A DNA stretch of 64,000 bases from Cristatella mucedo (GCA_009760855.2 WPIO01000045.1:1351501-1415500); one strand, 5' to 3'; counted from the first letter of the stretch, positions 48,733 through 61,899 are shown. Notes: generated from the letters alone by a model not told the origin. A program made the numbers and translations.

Positions 48733-48875
48733 TAATTCATTTGTATAGCGCCATAAGGGAACTTAATCTCTATTCAGGCGCTTCATATATGCCTCGGGGC
48801 TTGAGCCCACGACCTCAGCCAGACCTTGGTCGGGGCGAGCACCTTAACCACTGGACCAAACCAGAATTGCGACTT
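48733..48875 (-). mobile_element. SINE1 copy, well preserved
   Basis: ATTTGTATAGCGCCATAAGG...GGCGCTTCATATATGCC, GGGCTTGAGCCCACGACC and CTTAACCACTGGACCAAACC. Head and tail are both complete. Confidence 0.9.
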
Positions 48876-49920
48876 CATGACTCCAAAGTTTTCTTGTAGA
48901 AGCTAGACTTTGCATTAGTAGGAGGGATTAGTAAGACGACCTCTAATGCGAGTCAAATGGCAGCAAGTAAAATGTCATGATGTTTTTTTACAATTCCCAA
49001 TGCTGGAGCTTGGTATTCGTAGTTAGTTTAACGCCTGAAGTGAGCAGCAGGGCATCAGAGTGAGGGCGTACGCCGTGCTTTATCAGAAGGGCATCTGCAC
49101 ATCTAGAGAATCGGTCGTATTGTAGCAAGCATTCTATCGCCGAGTGAGAGAAGATGAGGCGGCGGATGATTGGGCGGCAAGGAAGCGGAAGCCATTTTTG
49201 TCCGGACAGCTTCAATGTCAAGGGTCTTAAGTTTCACTCGCCACTAATGTTCTTCTTTTTTTCTGAAATCGAAGCAAATTGCAAATTGCGTGCGATTCGC
49301 ACGTGCAGAGGTATAACAGTAGGAGTTATGGTAGCAGTAGGAATTAAAAGTATCCGCCGTCGGATACTTTCATCTAGAGCTTCGACCATTATGCAGATAT
49401 CCGACAGAATGATAAAAGTTGTGCGCAAGGTCGCAGCAAACTTCAAAAGTCGCGGAAGTTTTTTTGCCGAGCGAGTCGCTTGTAGACAGTGCTCTCGAAC
49501 GAATGCTTAGAGACGTATTGGAGCAGCGCGGCTCGGTGGCTGCTTCTTCAAGATCAAGGTCAAGGTTTACGAAGGGCAGCGGTGCAAGTGCGTTAGGGGA
49601 TCGATGAACACGATCGAAACCACGAATGACGGAATGACAGTCCAGGCGGTCGGAGCCGCTTTCGCTCCGGATTAACGCTGAGCCACAATGAACTTGCGTC
49701 ACTCCGAATACGGAGATTACCGTCGCATGTTCTACGTTCTCTCGTCATCGCCCAGACTGACGCGTGGATCCAACAGTGAATACTCGTGAAGCGGTTCCGA
49801 GGCATGCAGCATACTTCAGCTCCACTTCAGCGTACTTCAGCCTTAATAAATGAGAGACGACGTCACCACCTCTGAAACTTTTTTGAGCGCGTATAAAAAA
49901 TATATGAACCAGTTTAATAA
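48876..49920. other. Intergenic stretch, nothing recognised
   Basis: Open frames of up to 118 codons show no domain and no splice support. Confidence 0.35.
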
Positions 49921-49924
49921 AATG

Positions 49925-49927
<3 letters not shown>

Positions 49928-49961
<34 letters not shown>
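49928..49961. repeat. (AT)n microsatellite beside a 16-bp palindrome
   Basis: (TA)n ends in ACATGCATATGCATGT, a perfect palindrome at about 49961-49976. Confidence 0.85.
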
Positions 49962-49965
<4 letters not shown>

Positions 49966-49976
49966 GCATATGCATG

Positions 49977-50097
49977 TTCTGGTTCGGTCAAGGGGTAAGG
50001 GGCTGGCCTTCAACGACCAAGATCGTGGGCTCGAGCAATAACGCATATATAAAGGGCCTGGATAGAGATGAAGTTCTTTTGGGGCGCTAAACGCATG

Positions 50098-50098
<1 letters not shown>
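49977..50098 (+). mobile_element. SINE1 copy, shortened head
   Basis: GTTCGGTCAAGGGGTAAGGG, CGTGGGCTCGAGCAA, then GGGCCTGGATAGAGATGAAG...GGGGCGCT. An (AT)n tract follows at 50099-50140. Confidence 0.75.
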
Positions 50099-50146
<48 letters not shown>

Positions 50147-50149
50147 CAC

Positions 50150-51744
50150 TCATTATTTTAGTGCGTTCTACAACTGCATGCGAAATTATTATTTGTTTAT
50201 TCCCTAGTGAATGCCGTCTCGCAGCACCGGGATGTACTGAAATGTAGGCCAATCTCAATCTGATCTCAATTTTAGTTGCCAAAATGAAAGGTTCTTGAAT
50301 TCTGATTGTAAGGGACCTGCCACGTATGCGGTAGCGTTAAGATCTTGTGCTGAGACTGGTAGTGCAGTGAGCACGTAAATTCGAGTTGTAAGCGTGCAGT
50401 CCGCCGGTCAGTTCGAACGCTGCGGTCGCCGCGAGCTCGGTAAGGCGCGCGCGTCTTTTATGGACGATCTTGTAATAGTGAAGAAGAAAATTCACGACAA
50501 CGGAAAACGTCAAGGAGTCGGAAATTTGGGCATGGGAGACTACGACGCGTGGGCAAAACGGATGGAGCGCGTTTTTTGGCCGACGCAATGTACAAGGAGG
50601 ATAATGTAAAAAGCGACTCTCTCGCGCCGATTGAGGCTAGCGGCGAGGACGCGAGTGCAATGCACTAATGCGTCGCATTATTTCGCTCAGAAGCGATTTC
50701 GATAACAATTTATTCTGAGTCGGCGAACGCGCTTGTGAGACAATTTTGTTCGGTGTTCGCGAGTGTGACTCGACGGCAAGCAGACGTTGATCGCGTCGTC
50801 GGCCCGTCGACGGTCTAATCTGACTGGTTGAGTAGACACTGAAGGAGAATGAGCCCGGAGGCCGCTTCGTCTTGCTCGACACAGTGTTTTTTGAGACTCA
50901 CCCTGTTGGTAAACTTTGCGAGCAGCTGCGCTGTGACTGCGGCCGCGCTACGCTCACGCGTCGAGACCGGGCAAAGCGAGCGTATTATTGTGTCGAGGTG
51001 TCGGACGAGAGTCAGTCCGTCGCCGGTCCTTACGAACGCAGCGGAGGCCGCCTCGAGTTTGGTAATTCATGCGCGTGCTGTACCGCGTTGTCTGCGATGC
51101 TGCAACGAGGACGCGGCCAGAATCGAACGCCCTGCTCGCTGCGATCGTGGACAGGCCCTTCGCCTCAGAGCGAGTAAAAGGGTATTGGCTCGTGACCTCG
51201 CGCTCGCAGAGGGCGGACTCGTTGCGCGCGCGTAGACCGATGGCCTGGCGCCCGAAGTTTGGAGTAGCATTCAGGTGCCGTGTTCACATCGCAAGCGTTC
51301 GCTAGGGTGCCACTAGGCAGCTGCTCGATCGCCGGACTTCCGGGGTCGCCTTTCGTGCCGAAAACCGCTTGGCCACCGTGTGGTTCGACGGCAAAGCCGA
51401 GCGCCAGTATGGCTGCTTACCGACGAGGCGCCGCTCTGCTGCTTCCGGCGCTCTCGCTCGCTCGCTCGCTCGCTCGCCACCTTTTTGTCTCCGTCGAGAG
51501 AGCCAGCCGCAGAGAGCTTCCAAGTGACGCCCGATTAGCCTCCGCGGTTTCTGGTGTGCCAGATAGAGTCGCGTTACCGTGGAGTGATCTAATTTCACCG
51601 ACGGTCCCATAATAGCGCGACCATCGGTGCCGAGCGCTTGCCGAGAGAGCAGCGAGTGGAGCACTCTTTGCCGAGCCGCGGCGGCCAGCTGCCGACGTTG
51701 CCAGACGAGGCGTCCTCGAGCGCCATCTATCGGCATCTTGTTTA
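50150..51744. other. GC-rich stretch, no gene supported
   Basis: CpG-rich with no recognised product. Open frames are short and compositional. Confidence 0.35.
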
Positions 51745-51865
51745 TATGATAATAATAATAATAATAATAATGCACTTGATAAAGCGTCCTCAGAGAACTC
51801 AATCTCTCTCTAGGCGCTTTACATTGGCTGCAAAGGGAAATGCAATTGACAGGTGAGTAATATCA
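51745..51865 (-). mobile_element. LINE-A 3' tail
   Basis: (AAT)n, then AAAGCGTCCTCAGAGAACTC...CTAGGCGCTTTACATTGG...GGGAAATGCAATTGACAGG. Confidence 0.8.
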
Positions 51866-52018
51866 CGTTTTCGAGCAGGGCGTCTCGTGACGTTTCAAGC
51901 AGGGCGTCTGCATCATGCAGCATGCGTCATGCAGGGCGTCTCGTGACGCCAGCGGGAGACTCGCTCGACGCTCTTCGCCGAGCGCCGCTGCCGCCGCCGC
52001 TGCACCCTATTCGCGGTC

Positions 52019-52094
52019 GACTTCATTTAAGCTGGAATGCCGAGCGAATGGGCGCCGACTTCATTTAAGCTGGAATGCCGAGCGAATGGGCGCC
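52019..52094. repeat. 38-bp tandem duplication
   Basis: Two identical units starting GACTTCATTTAAGCTGGAAT. A less regular GCAGGGCGTCTCGTGACG repeat lies just upstream (51880-51950). Confidence 0.9.
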
Positions 52095-52409
52095 GAGCGC
52101 TGCTGCCGCCGCTGCCGCCATTTTGATTCGGTGCTCCGAAGTCCACATCGCGAAGTCCGAGACTATAAAGCGCGCGAGAGACCCATCGCCGTTTCTATGG
52201 CTGCTGCCTGAGCGCGTATGGATCGGCGGCTGCCGAGGCGAGCGAGCAGCTGCGACCGCTATAGCTAGCCTATATATACCTCGTAGAGGGAACCGCTCGC
52301 GGGCTCGCTAGCTAGGACGCAGTCGAAGCAGGACGGCTCGAGACGAAACTCTGCGCCGCTATACAGTCACGTCTGATCTGCCGAGGACGCATTCTAGTGC
52401 TCGTAGCAG

Positions 52410-52600
52410 ATTATTTCAGTTATATTTTTAGTTTAGGGCTTAGGATTTTGGATTTAGCATTTCATGATTGCAAGTTTTGGGATTTATGGCTTAGGATTAC
52501 TGGATATACTGGCCAGATTTTGCATTTTTCTTGGTTCCGAGTTTTTGGTTTTAGAGTCTAGGTCTTAGGGTTTAGGGTGTAGTATTTAGGTATCGGAGGT
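52410..52600. repeat. Degenerate TTAGGG-like stretch
   Basis: Many TTAGG, TTTAGGG and GGTTTAG words without a strict period, best at 52566-52590. It may be a decayed interstitial telomeric tract or chance G/T bias. Confidence 0.35.
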
Positions 52601-52740
52601 AGACTCTGAATGGAAAAGATAAAACTACAAGCGTGTTCAGTTAACGTAAGTATAAACATGGCGACCACGTTGAACAGCCTGCTATGAGCACTGCGCCCGT
52701 AGCAGATCTGACGTTGCTCGAAGCGACGCCAGATTAGCTA

Positions 52741-52741
52741 C

Positions 52742-52815
<74 letters not shown>

Positions 52816-52875
52816 GGCTCTCTCTCTCTCTCTCTCTCTCTCTGCGGCTCTCTCTCTCTCTCTCTGTGCGGCTCT
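52741..52875. repeat. (CT)n microsatellite
   Basis: About 70 bp of pure CT, then CT blocks separated by TGCGGC. Confidence 0.95.
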
Positions 52876-53569
52876 CTCTTCGCGGGGCCAACCGAAGCCG
52901 TCGTACGGTCTTCGCTCCCTGCCTTCCGTCTGCTCTTTTTCTATCAAGAGGTCACAGCGCCAGCCAAGCCGACAGGGGCGCTTGCCGAAGGCGGGGTAGC
53001 GCGCGCTGGCGGCTGGCGGGATCACCTTTGATATTTCTCTCCGCTATAGTGCCGCTTTCGCTGTCCTCCCCTCGTGAGTGCGTTAGGAAATCGCGCGAGC
53101 ATTTAAAAAAGTAGCGGCCTACACGTTTGCGTCGCCGCTGACAAGGCAGACGAGCCGTCGTCTTGCCGAGCCGGAAGTCTTCTGGTTTCAAGTCGCTTGA
53201 AATGTATCGAAACCTGCTGAGGCCTCATGGGAGTGCCACGCCTGCCGCGTCGTCGTCGTCGCCGCCGCTGCTCTCCGCGGCACCCGAACGCTAGAGCCGC
53301 TCATCCCCACTTCAGCGCACGGACGTCTCGTCGTTCAGACGACGTTGCGTCTTTTCGTCCTTGCTGGCGCGAAAGGCTAGCCTTTTTCGAAGCCACCCGA
53401 TCTGCTCGCTACCGGTCGCATGTCCATCGGGCAGGCCATTCTATGTTCGGCATTGACGCGCGATAATTGACTGTTCGTGTGGCGCGTATAGCGAAGAACT
53501 CGGGCTCTATTTAGGCGCGTCGCCACGCGGCAGGAGAATCAACACTCGAGGTCAGACTGATATCGGCTA

Positions 53570-53795
53570 ACATTTCAGGGTGAGTGACATGCACGGTATT
53601 AATCACGAAAAAGCAAACGAGTATCGTGCTTGCGGCCATCACGCTAAAGCCAATTCGAAGGCGCTAGTAGCCACCGATTAGTAGGACCTGTAGCTGGTAG
53701 CATGCTCTTAAGGATGGTCAGGTACCCGCCAAAGCACACCAGAACAAAGGTAGACAAGTTCCCATAGGCGAAGGGAAAGTTGACCGGAACATGTG
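53570..53795. repeat. Dispersed repeat C, copy 2
   Basis: TTAGTAGGACCTGTAGCTGG and GGTCAGGTACCCGCCAAAGC match the repeat at 9720-9960. It directly abuts a LINE-A tail. Confidence 0.4.
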
Positions 53796-53821
53796 CGTCA
53801 TGAGCGGACACTTGGAGGTTA

Positions 53822-54500
53822 GCAATAATAGTAATAATAATAATAATAGTGATAAAAATAATAATAATACATTTGATATAGCGCCCTCAGATAACCTAAT
53901 CTCTTTCTAGGCACTTTACATTTGCTGCAAAGGAAGCACGACCAAATGATAAGCGTTAGGCTGCTCAATAAACAACAAGATAAAACATGGTTAGAGGTAA
54001 CATGCACTCGGCATGCAAATGTGGTTAGTGGCAGCATGCACAGTGTCACCACGTTGCAAGGTCATTGCGGGCGGTAAACTGAGCCGGAAGCGAGCTCCCG
54101 AGTTTCGGTGCATACGAGCCGAAGACCAGATCGTCATAAGAAAACAATCTAGGTCGAGGAGTGGCGAGGCGACTAGGTAATTCGGAGCTGGGTACGCTAG
54201 AAGCACGTGACTAGATGAGCGAGAGGGTGGGTTAGGTCCAGGCCGGTGCAAGATAGTGAAGCGGCATGTAGGCCACACTGAGGATCGCTTGAAACTAATT
54301 CAAGGAGTAATAGGGAGCCTGCGAAGCTCTGACAGAAGGCAGAGGTGTGAGGTGGCACCTGCCGACGAGCCAGACCGGACGGACAGACGGACGGACGGAA
54401 GGACGGACCGAAAACTGACCGGACGGACGAGCCGCAGAGTTTTACACACGCAGCAAGCGATTAGGGCCATACCGGCCAGCAGTACTGAAAATAAAGATAA
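53822..54500 (-). mobile_element. LINE-A copy, 3' end well kept, coding part decayed
   Basis: (AAT)n, ATAGCGCCCTCAGATAACCT tail, and the 3' UTR word CATGCACAGTGTCACCACG. Coding remnants around 54080-54480 include CCGCAGAGTTTTACACACGC, matching GCTGCAGAGTTTTGCACC of other copies. A GGAC-repeat patch (54378-54425) interrupts it. Confidence 0.75.
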
Positions 54501-54724
54501 CTGCAATATTCAAGTCTGCATATCGCAAACGCGTGAAATAGTTTGGCTTTCTACTCTTGCGCTCTGGCCGCTAACGCCGTCGTGCGTTTCTCTGCGGCTT
54601 AGGAAAATATCGATTTACGTCAACAGCATGGAGTTGCTATGCTACGATAGGCTTGGATGCTGCCGCCGCGCTCTCCCTGCAATCGGCGCAGCTGCGTGCG
54701 TGCATGTGTGGAGCGCACGCGATT

Positions 54725-54893
54725 CGTTATCCCAGCGTAATGGCTCACTAGGTAAGGTGGTTGCTTTTCACGACCTCGGCCCCGAGGTCGTGGGCTCGAA
54801 TCCTGCAATGGGCGATCCTTTATCGCCACTGCAAGCGGTTGGTGATAGCCGTAAAGGCTCTTCTGTCGCTATACAAAAAGAGGCTGTTAAATC
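54725..54893 (+). mobile_element. SINE2 copy
   Basis: TGGCTCACTAGGTAAGGTGG head, GTCGTGGGCTCGAATCCTGC B box, then GGTGATAGCCGTAAAGGC and CTATACAAAAAGAGGCTG. Same family as 26417-26585. Confidence 0.75.
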
Positions 54894-55140
54894 AGCTAGT
54901 GTTTTTCCCCCAGCATCCATCGCACGTCTGTAAGAACTGGCACCTGTTAGTTACGTGAGCTGCATTTTCTGCGAGCGGCTTCAGTTCGCGAATCGCTGTG
55001 GAGAATTTACGACAACATCGCTGTACCGCACGCGAGGCTGACAGCAAGAAGAGCTGTAACAGCTGCATGTGACCTCGACCGGCATTGAGGGAATAGCGAG
55101 CCCCTCTTCGTCGGCTGACGGCACGACGCCATCGGCAGCA

Positions 55141-55565
<425 letters not shown>

Positions 55566-55587
55566 AGTCGAAGTCGAGTACGCTAAG

Positions 55588-55682
55588 GGTACGTGGTACG
55601 CTGAAACGTGGCGGTACGCTGATACGTGGTACGCTGATACGTGGTACGCTGATACGTGGTACGCTGATACGTGGTACGCCGA
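55588..55682. repeat. 15-bp tandem repeat, about 6 units
   Basis: Unit GTGGTACGCTGATAC. The first units are slightly altered and the last four are identical. Confidence 0.92.
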
Positions 55683-55689
55683 TGGATGT

Positions 55690-57188
55690 CGGACGAGCGA
55701 AGCAGCCCGGCGACCGAGCGCAGGCGCACGACCTCACAGCAATTTTGAAATAGCCACGAGTAGCTTGCCGCGAAGCTCAAGCTCCGACTGCTATAGATGA
55801 ACCGCCGGTACCCTCTACTTCCGTCAGCAACATAAGGATTAGGCGCTAGAGATTATTACGAGGCAGCGCTTGAATTGCGACCTTGAATATAAGCTTTGTG
55901 CTCATTCGCATTCGATGACTCACAGTGTGCGGCGGAACATGCGGAGCAGCGATCGGTCTGCTGCTCGTTTGGCTGACAAATGGCCACGGCAGATTGGACA
56001 CCTCGCTCAGCTCACGACGGCAGCGGAGCGCTGCCGCGATTCGCCACCGTCCACTCGGCATCCACCTGCCTGCTGCGGTGCGGCATCTGCGACTCGTTAG
56101 CTGCACTTCGAGGTGCGCGCCGACTGTGCTGGTATTTGCCGCCGCCGCGTATCCACCTGCCATCAGGTCTAGCGCGGTCGCGCGAGCTCCGCCCTTTCGG
56201 CGGCCGCCGGCTCGGCTGCCGGAGCAAAGCGTTTTTGACAAAGCGTAGAGTAAACAGCAGCTGCAGAAGCGAAAAACCGCGCTCGTTCGGTGGCGGAATG
56301 CCAGTGGCTGCCTGCTACCCGTTCGCTAGCGGTGGACATTAAAAAAGTGGCCGGCCGCCCAGAGCCGCGGACCCGAAACCCGCAGCTTTCGCCGCGAAGT
56401 GTCCTGGCGCGCGAAAGATAACGAACCAGGTGCGACCGGGCTGCCGGAGCGACGCAGCGCGCATGCAGCAAGTAGCACGGCTATTAATGCTTCGACAACC
56501 TCTACAATCGCGGCGGCTACGAATACTTCAATGTAGGAGCTCCTAATTAACAATTAGCCTCAGTAGCAAGGAGGCCTAATCTTGCGCCGACTGATTCAAA
56601 ATGGAAGCCGCACGCGAGAGACCGCAGCGAGATTTTTTGAAAGCAGGGCATAACTGCACGTCGTCCGCCAGCCAGGACGGAGAGGCCGCCGCCGGCTTTC
56701 CGACTGTGGCAGCGGCGCGCGCCGGATATCCGGCGCGGAAAGAAGCGCCGTTCGGATCGAGCGTTTCGCGTCTCTCTACTTCAGCCGGGTCGGCATTTGT
56801 GTGCAGCATGCGGCAGCTAATGACCGCCGCCGCCGCCACGGACCGTCGTAATACTAACTAAACAGCGCCAAGACAACGTTAGGTAAACCGAGGCCAGATT
56901 ATTCTAATGGCTAAGGGCAGGGCATTCGGCGATCCTGGGCGGCGCTGGAAATGCCGCGGATGCCGCAAACGAGCGCGCGCGCGCGGGCACACTAGCCGGG
57001 CACGGCAGCCGCCGAGCCTAAAAGGGTTAAGATCATAGCACCACTCGAAATGCGATGCAGCGCACTCGCTCCGCTCGCTCACAATTCACCTCGGCCATTT
57101 GACCCGAGCGTCGGCGCGCGGCGACCGCAAGCTTGCGCCGCTCGGCTCGGCTTCCCCCTGCGAATCACATACTCTGGCTGCAGGCGGC
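55690..57188. other. GC-rich stretch, no gene supported
   Basis: Open frames of up to 131 codons without recognisable domains. Confidence 0.35.
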
Positions 57189-57235
57189 GTCTCTCTCTCT
57201 CTCTCTCTCTCTCTCTCGACATGTCAGATTTAGGG

Positions 57236-57501
57236 GGGCTGACATATTTTCCATTTTAAAATGGTTTGAACGGAGGAGGGGTGCCTTTCGCAGTGGAGCA
57301 CAGCTTCAGCGTCTCGTCAGAGAGCTGCGCCGTCGGGCGGTTTTGAAAAACGCTACGCCACGTTTGTGGCAGAGGGCTTTAGTTAAAGAGCTCCTTCGCT
57401 ACACGCTTGTGGCAGTGGGGAGGGGCAAAGAATTTCTTTGCTGCATGAAACGAATCGAAGACCCAAGTTTTTCACGTGAGAGCACACTACCGCTGGGATA
57501 A
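57236..57501 (+). CDS. Possible exon of unknown gene
   Basis: After a (CT)n tract and AG sites, a frame reads FERRRGAFRSG, QLQRLVRELRRRAV and WQRALVKELLRYTL, a basic helical segment, and stops at 57501. A GTGAGA donor lies at 57473. LVRELR followed by a second basic helix loosely recalls LYR-motif mitochondrial proteins, but no family can be assigned. Confidence 0.2.
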
Positions 57502-59340
57502 GACCCAACTTAATAACGTTAAACCCTAAGCGGATCTAATGACGTTTAAGCCGCGGGTAAATTCTTTTGGCATGGCGCGTCTTACTGAATCATTGTAGCG
57601 AACCCACCCACAGCACTAATCAGTGCCTCACTCTTCAGTGCTATTGGGCTGGCCGCAAGGCAGGTCGCAACGGAGGAGCCAACAAAGGTCACTGACCTGA
57701 GACGGAAGCAGATTCAAGGCAGAGAGTGACAATACAATGGTGGCAAAGAACAGCTGCATACTGAATCACGGATAGAGAGTCAGAGCAAGATCAGCACATT
57801 TTCTCGAGAACTATCTACTTATTAGAGAACAATATGTACAAGATGAAGCGAGAAAGTCCACCCATCCTTCCCTCCTGCGCGAGGCAAGACATCTTCCGGG
57901 AGTGACGCGTAATAGACTTGTAATTCTACCTATGACTTAGCGAAGCGAGTCCACGGGCAGTCAGCTTTAGTCTTTTCAAGTTATCGGTACTCAATAGAAA
58001 TACAGATCAATAGAAGAGGGCCCACGGACCCTGGCTTCCTTTTAACTTAGCCGATGGAGCACTCAGGGTGGCAAGCTACCTGAGCCTGCTTTCAGCCATC
58101 CCATGATCCACGGTGCAAGGCAATGTAAAGGTTGGGCTCTCCGCTATGCATTATCTGGCATACACCCCTCGACGTACCTCGTAGGTCTCGCATAGTCTTG
58201 CATCTAGCGGGTTTGTATTAAATACTTCATAAAAGCATCTTCACTATGTAGAAATCTTCGATAAAATTGAAATCTAGAAGCCTAGACGCAAGCTGGGTCG
58301 CAGACCCCAGATCGCGTTAGTGTATCTGCGGCAGTTCAGTTGGTTATTTTATAAGATAGCACCACTCCTAAGACCCCAGCAAGCCTCACTAAAGCAAATA
58401 AGGCTCGGAACTGTAGAGCTAAAAAGTGTCCGTTTGAACCTGGGCCAGATTTCTGTAGCGCCAAGTAGCACCGAACGAATGTCGTTGCGCCAGCGAAAGG
58501 CTGGTAATGGCCGGCTCGAAGCTATGCTTCTCGCCAACGTAGATTACAAGCTGCTCGCGCCTTACTTGGACCGCAGCGAGTCCGAATCCCCCGAGACCCT
58601 CGCCTTTGCGATGCGGTGCACGAGAGAATGATAATCTAAGACAGCTCAGCTCAAGGGCAGACTGCTGCTCCTGCTGCCCGAAATACGCCGAAGCGCTTGC
58701 CCGCGCTTCTCTCCCTGTATAGAAGCTCCTCGCTCTTTAAGCAGTTAACGAAGACCTTTCGCAGCTTATCGAAAGCAAATTTCGCTCATTTGGCGGCGCT
58801 GCGGTGCCAGGTTGGAGCAGCCGGAAGTGACGAGGCTCAGCTTTAAACTCCTTATGCAACTGGCCAAGTCGCTCGCGTGTGCGCCCTGGTCGTACTTGAG
58901 CTGCTATAGAATGCAAAAAATATTCGTAATCACTTAGCCTCAGTTATCCAGGATGGCTTTAGCGGTAGCCTGCGAGATCTCTCTCAAATTCTTTGGGTCC
59001 AACCGACTAGCCGCTGCAGTAAGTCGCCGCGTGGCGGCCGAGGGCGTTAGATCTATCACCCGCCGTCGGGTATCTTGGCAACGCTTTACCAGATAAAAAA
59101 AAGTCAGATACATAAAACGAATATAAAGCCGGAAAGAAAAGTGCAAGTTGCGTGAAAAGTCTTGAAAAGGTTTTGAAACCTGTCAAATTTGAAGAAAATT
59201 CGAGTGGTATGGTGAAAGAGCGAGAGAGAACTCTGAAGCCAGTGCCAGTGGGCGTTGTATAGACGATGCATCGTTTCGAAAAAGCCGCCTGGAGGTGGCG
59301 CCTCTCTTAGGAAGAGACACTGAAGCGGTGCGCCGCCTCC
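57502..59340. other. Intergenic stretch, nothing recognised
   Basis: A 103-codon frame at 58320-58631 has no recognisable domain. No element ends seen. Confidence 0.35.
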
Positions 59341-59344
59341 GCCG

Positions 59345-59854
59345 CAGCAGGAGAAGGAGGAGGACGGGGAGGAGGAGGTGGAGGAGGAGGACGAGGAAGA
59401 GAAGGAGAAGCAGGACGACGAGGAGGAGGACGAGGAGGACAAGGAGGAGAAGAAGGAGGAGGAGGAGAAGAAGGAGGAAGACGAGGAGGAGGAGGAGGAC
59501 GAGGAGGAGGAGGAGTAGGAGGAGGAGGAGGAAGACGAAGAGGAGGACGAGGAGAAGGAGGAGGAGGAGTACGAGGAGGTGGAGGAGGAGAACGAGGAGG
59601 AGGAGTACGAGGAGGTGGAGGAGGAGAACGAGGAGGAGGAGGAGGAGGAGGAGGAGGAGGAGGAGGAGGAGGAGGAGGAGGAGGAGGAGGAGGAGGAGGA
59701 GGAGAAGGAGGAGGAGGAGGAGGAGGAGGAGGAGGAGGAGGAGAACGAGGAGGAATACGAGGAGGTGGAGGAGGAGTACGAGGAGGTGGAGGAGGAGAAC
59801 GAGGAGGAGGAGGAGGAGGACGAGGAGGAGGAGGAGGAGGAGGAGGAGGAGGAG

Positions 59855-59896
<42 letters not shown>

Positions 59897-59925
59897 AAGG
59901 AGGAGTACGAGGAGGAGCTCCTCCG
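59345..59925. repeat. 580-bp (GGA)n polypurine tract
   Basis: Almost pure purine on the plus strand, with GAC and GTA interruptions (GACGAG, GAGTACGAGGAGGTG). It is open in several frames on both strands (poly-Glu, poly-Arg, poly-Ser, poly-Leu, poly-Pro), which marks it as a repeat rather than a gene. Confidence 0.95.
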
Positions 59926-61895
59926 GGCAGGCCATTTTTCAGGCACAAGATAATCTCTAGAATAGTCTATGCAGGAAAACAAAATGTTCGCTTCCTCCAC
60001 GGAGAACCGCACCGGAAATCTGCGAGTCATCGAAGACCTACTGGGCAGGGGCGCACTAGACCAGCGTGTCTCTCACACCCGATTGAAACCTTTCGATGAG
60101 CCGTTCTTCAGCTCGTGCGCATCGAACAGTCTAAATACAGCTCGATCGCTCCCGCCGACTGCCATCGCCTGCACTAGCTTGGAGTCTCTCACGTCCCCGC
60201 CTCCGAGGACGCGTCGCTCCTTTGCTTGCAGCCGCTCAGCCTGTCCTGCCCCTTGCTGAACTCGTCTCTTGTTTTCCTGCGTTTTTTTCGTGCGCTTACC
60301 TACGTGCGACTCGTTCCCGCGTGCTTTGCGTCCTTACTTACGTATTACTTAGCGAACGTTACTAACCTGGCCAACTAAATAAAGGCTGCCGGTCTGTCGC
60401 CAGTTCGTCTTCTTACGTGTTTTGGCAGGCTGATCTGAGCTTGAATATTTGTGTACTTCTGAATCGTTGTCTAAGCATAATACTTTGAATTTTATTAAGC
60501 CCCGGTCACAGCTTCTCTGTAAAGCGCCCAGACAGAGATTTTCTACCTTAGAGTGCTACACAGACGCCTTGCTGTCAGAATTATCCAAGCAAGTTTCCAC
60601 TGTCACAAAATCCATAAGCGGCACGGATACGAAGGTTGCTTATGTTCGATTAAAGCACTGCTCCTCAGTTCGCCGAAATTTTGCTTATCCTCAATACAAT
60701 GAAGGTCAGCTGAATCAGCAGCTTCACTTACACTGCGGCTTGCAGTGAGTGATAGTGGACTCCTTTTTTCCGAACACTTGTAGCACACGACCACGTGGGT
60801 CACGAAGTGCAAGCGCCGTACTCCTAGGTTAAGGCGTGGTAAGCCGAGGCTTTCGTGCGTCCGGTTCTACATAGTGGTGCGAGAGTAAAAGAGACGCTAA
60901 AATCTCTGCGAAACTGTCGGCCAGCAGGTAACTCTCGTAGTCCGTCGCTTCATGGAGCTGTACTGTAAAAGGGTATCGGCATGTATCGCCAATATGCCGT
61001 TATGTTTATTAGGCGTGGCTTAGCGCATGCGCGCTTCCAAGTATTTGCTGCTACCGGAAGCGGATGCGCGCTATTCCATAAGCATGGGGCCGCCCGCCGG
61101 TGGCGTAAATTCAAAAGCAACTTAACACTTTGGCGCCTGCGCTTGTGTGTTAGCGTCTGATACGTGACGACGACGGCTTGTTCGCCTAGCAGAACCTGCA
61201 TAATTTCTGTGAAACTGAAGTACGCCCGTGCGACCACTCCTACTCCAGCTGATGTGTACTGAAGTGCTCATTTGTACTCCAGCTGCCAGACAGCCAATGG
61301 TAGATAGCGCTGTACCGTAGGCAAGCGCGTCGGCTTCTGGCATTTTCGGGAGAAGCCGGCCGTAAAATACGGCGAGCGTCGGAAATGTAGGCGCGTCTTC
61401 AGGACTTACGAATAAAAAATAAAAAGAAAATGAAAAATAAGCTCTAGAGAAAGCTGCAGGACAGCGTCGCAGTCACGGCACAATTAGCTCACACTGCCTG
61501 CGATGGTCGATTCCTCCCGCTAGGTTTGCTTAGCGTGAATTGCTTGGTGACTTTCCAACGCGACGCGACCTTATCGAGCTCCCGATCTCACCGCTCGCGA
61601 GCCAGTAGTCCGATGCTTGAAGGACGGTCACTAGTCGAAGACCAGAAGAGTGGAGCCAGTTCGTTGGAAACGAACGCAGCCGAGCAGCGACCTAGGACGA
61701 GAAGGAATCGCAATAGGGGTCGTGACCCATTGCCAGTTCAATAAATAGAGCTAGATTTGGCACTGTTTATGACATCGATATCTCATGAATGAAACCGACT
61801 TTGAAATAGTCGTATGTCGTAAGCTGCTGTTTTTTCATTCCTAATCTATGTCAGTAGAACATCGTTTGAAGAGGATGTAGATTATTTTTTCCCAA
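59926..61895. other. Intergenic stretch, little recognised
   Basis: AATAAA signals occur at 60376 and about 61740 without a supported gene. A degraded LINE/SINE tail (AAAGCGCCCAGACAGAGATT) lies near 60521. Confidence 0.35.
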
Positions 61896-61899
61896 GATA

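Noticed and set aside
57236-57501. LYR-motif mitochondrial assembly factor
   Set aside because: Only LVRELR and a basic helix are shared; length and later motifs do not fit. Kept only as a weak possible exon.
59104-60030. Long Ser-, Leu-, Arg-, Glu- and Pro-rich frames on both strands
   Set aside because: Five phases are open at once over a GGA repeat, which is a composition artefact.
60300-60430. Second solo LTR ending at an AATAAAGGCTG signal
   Set aside because: No TG...CA boundaries or repeat partner could be found.
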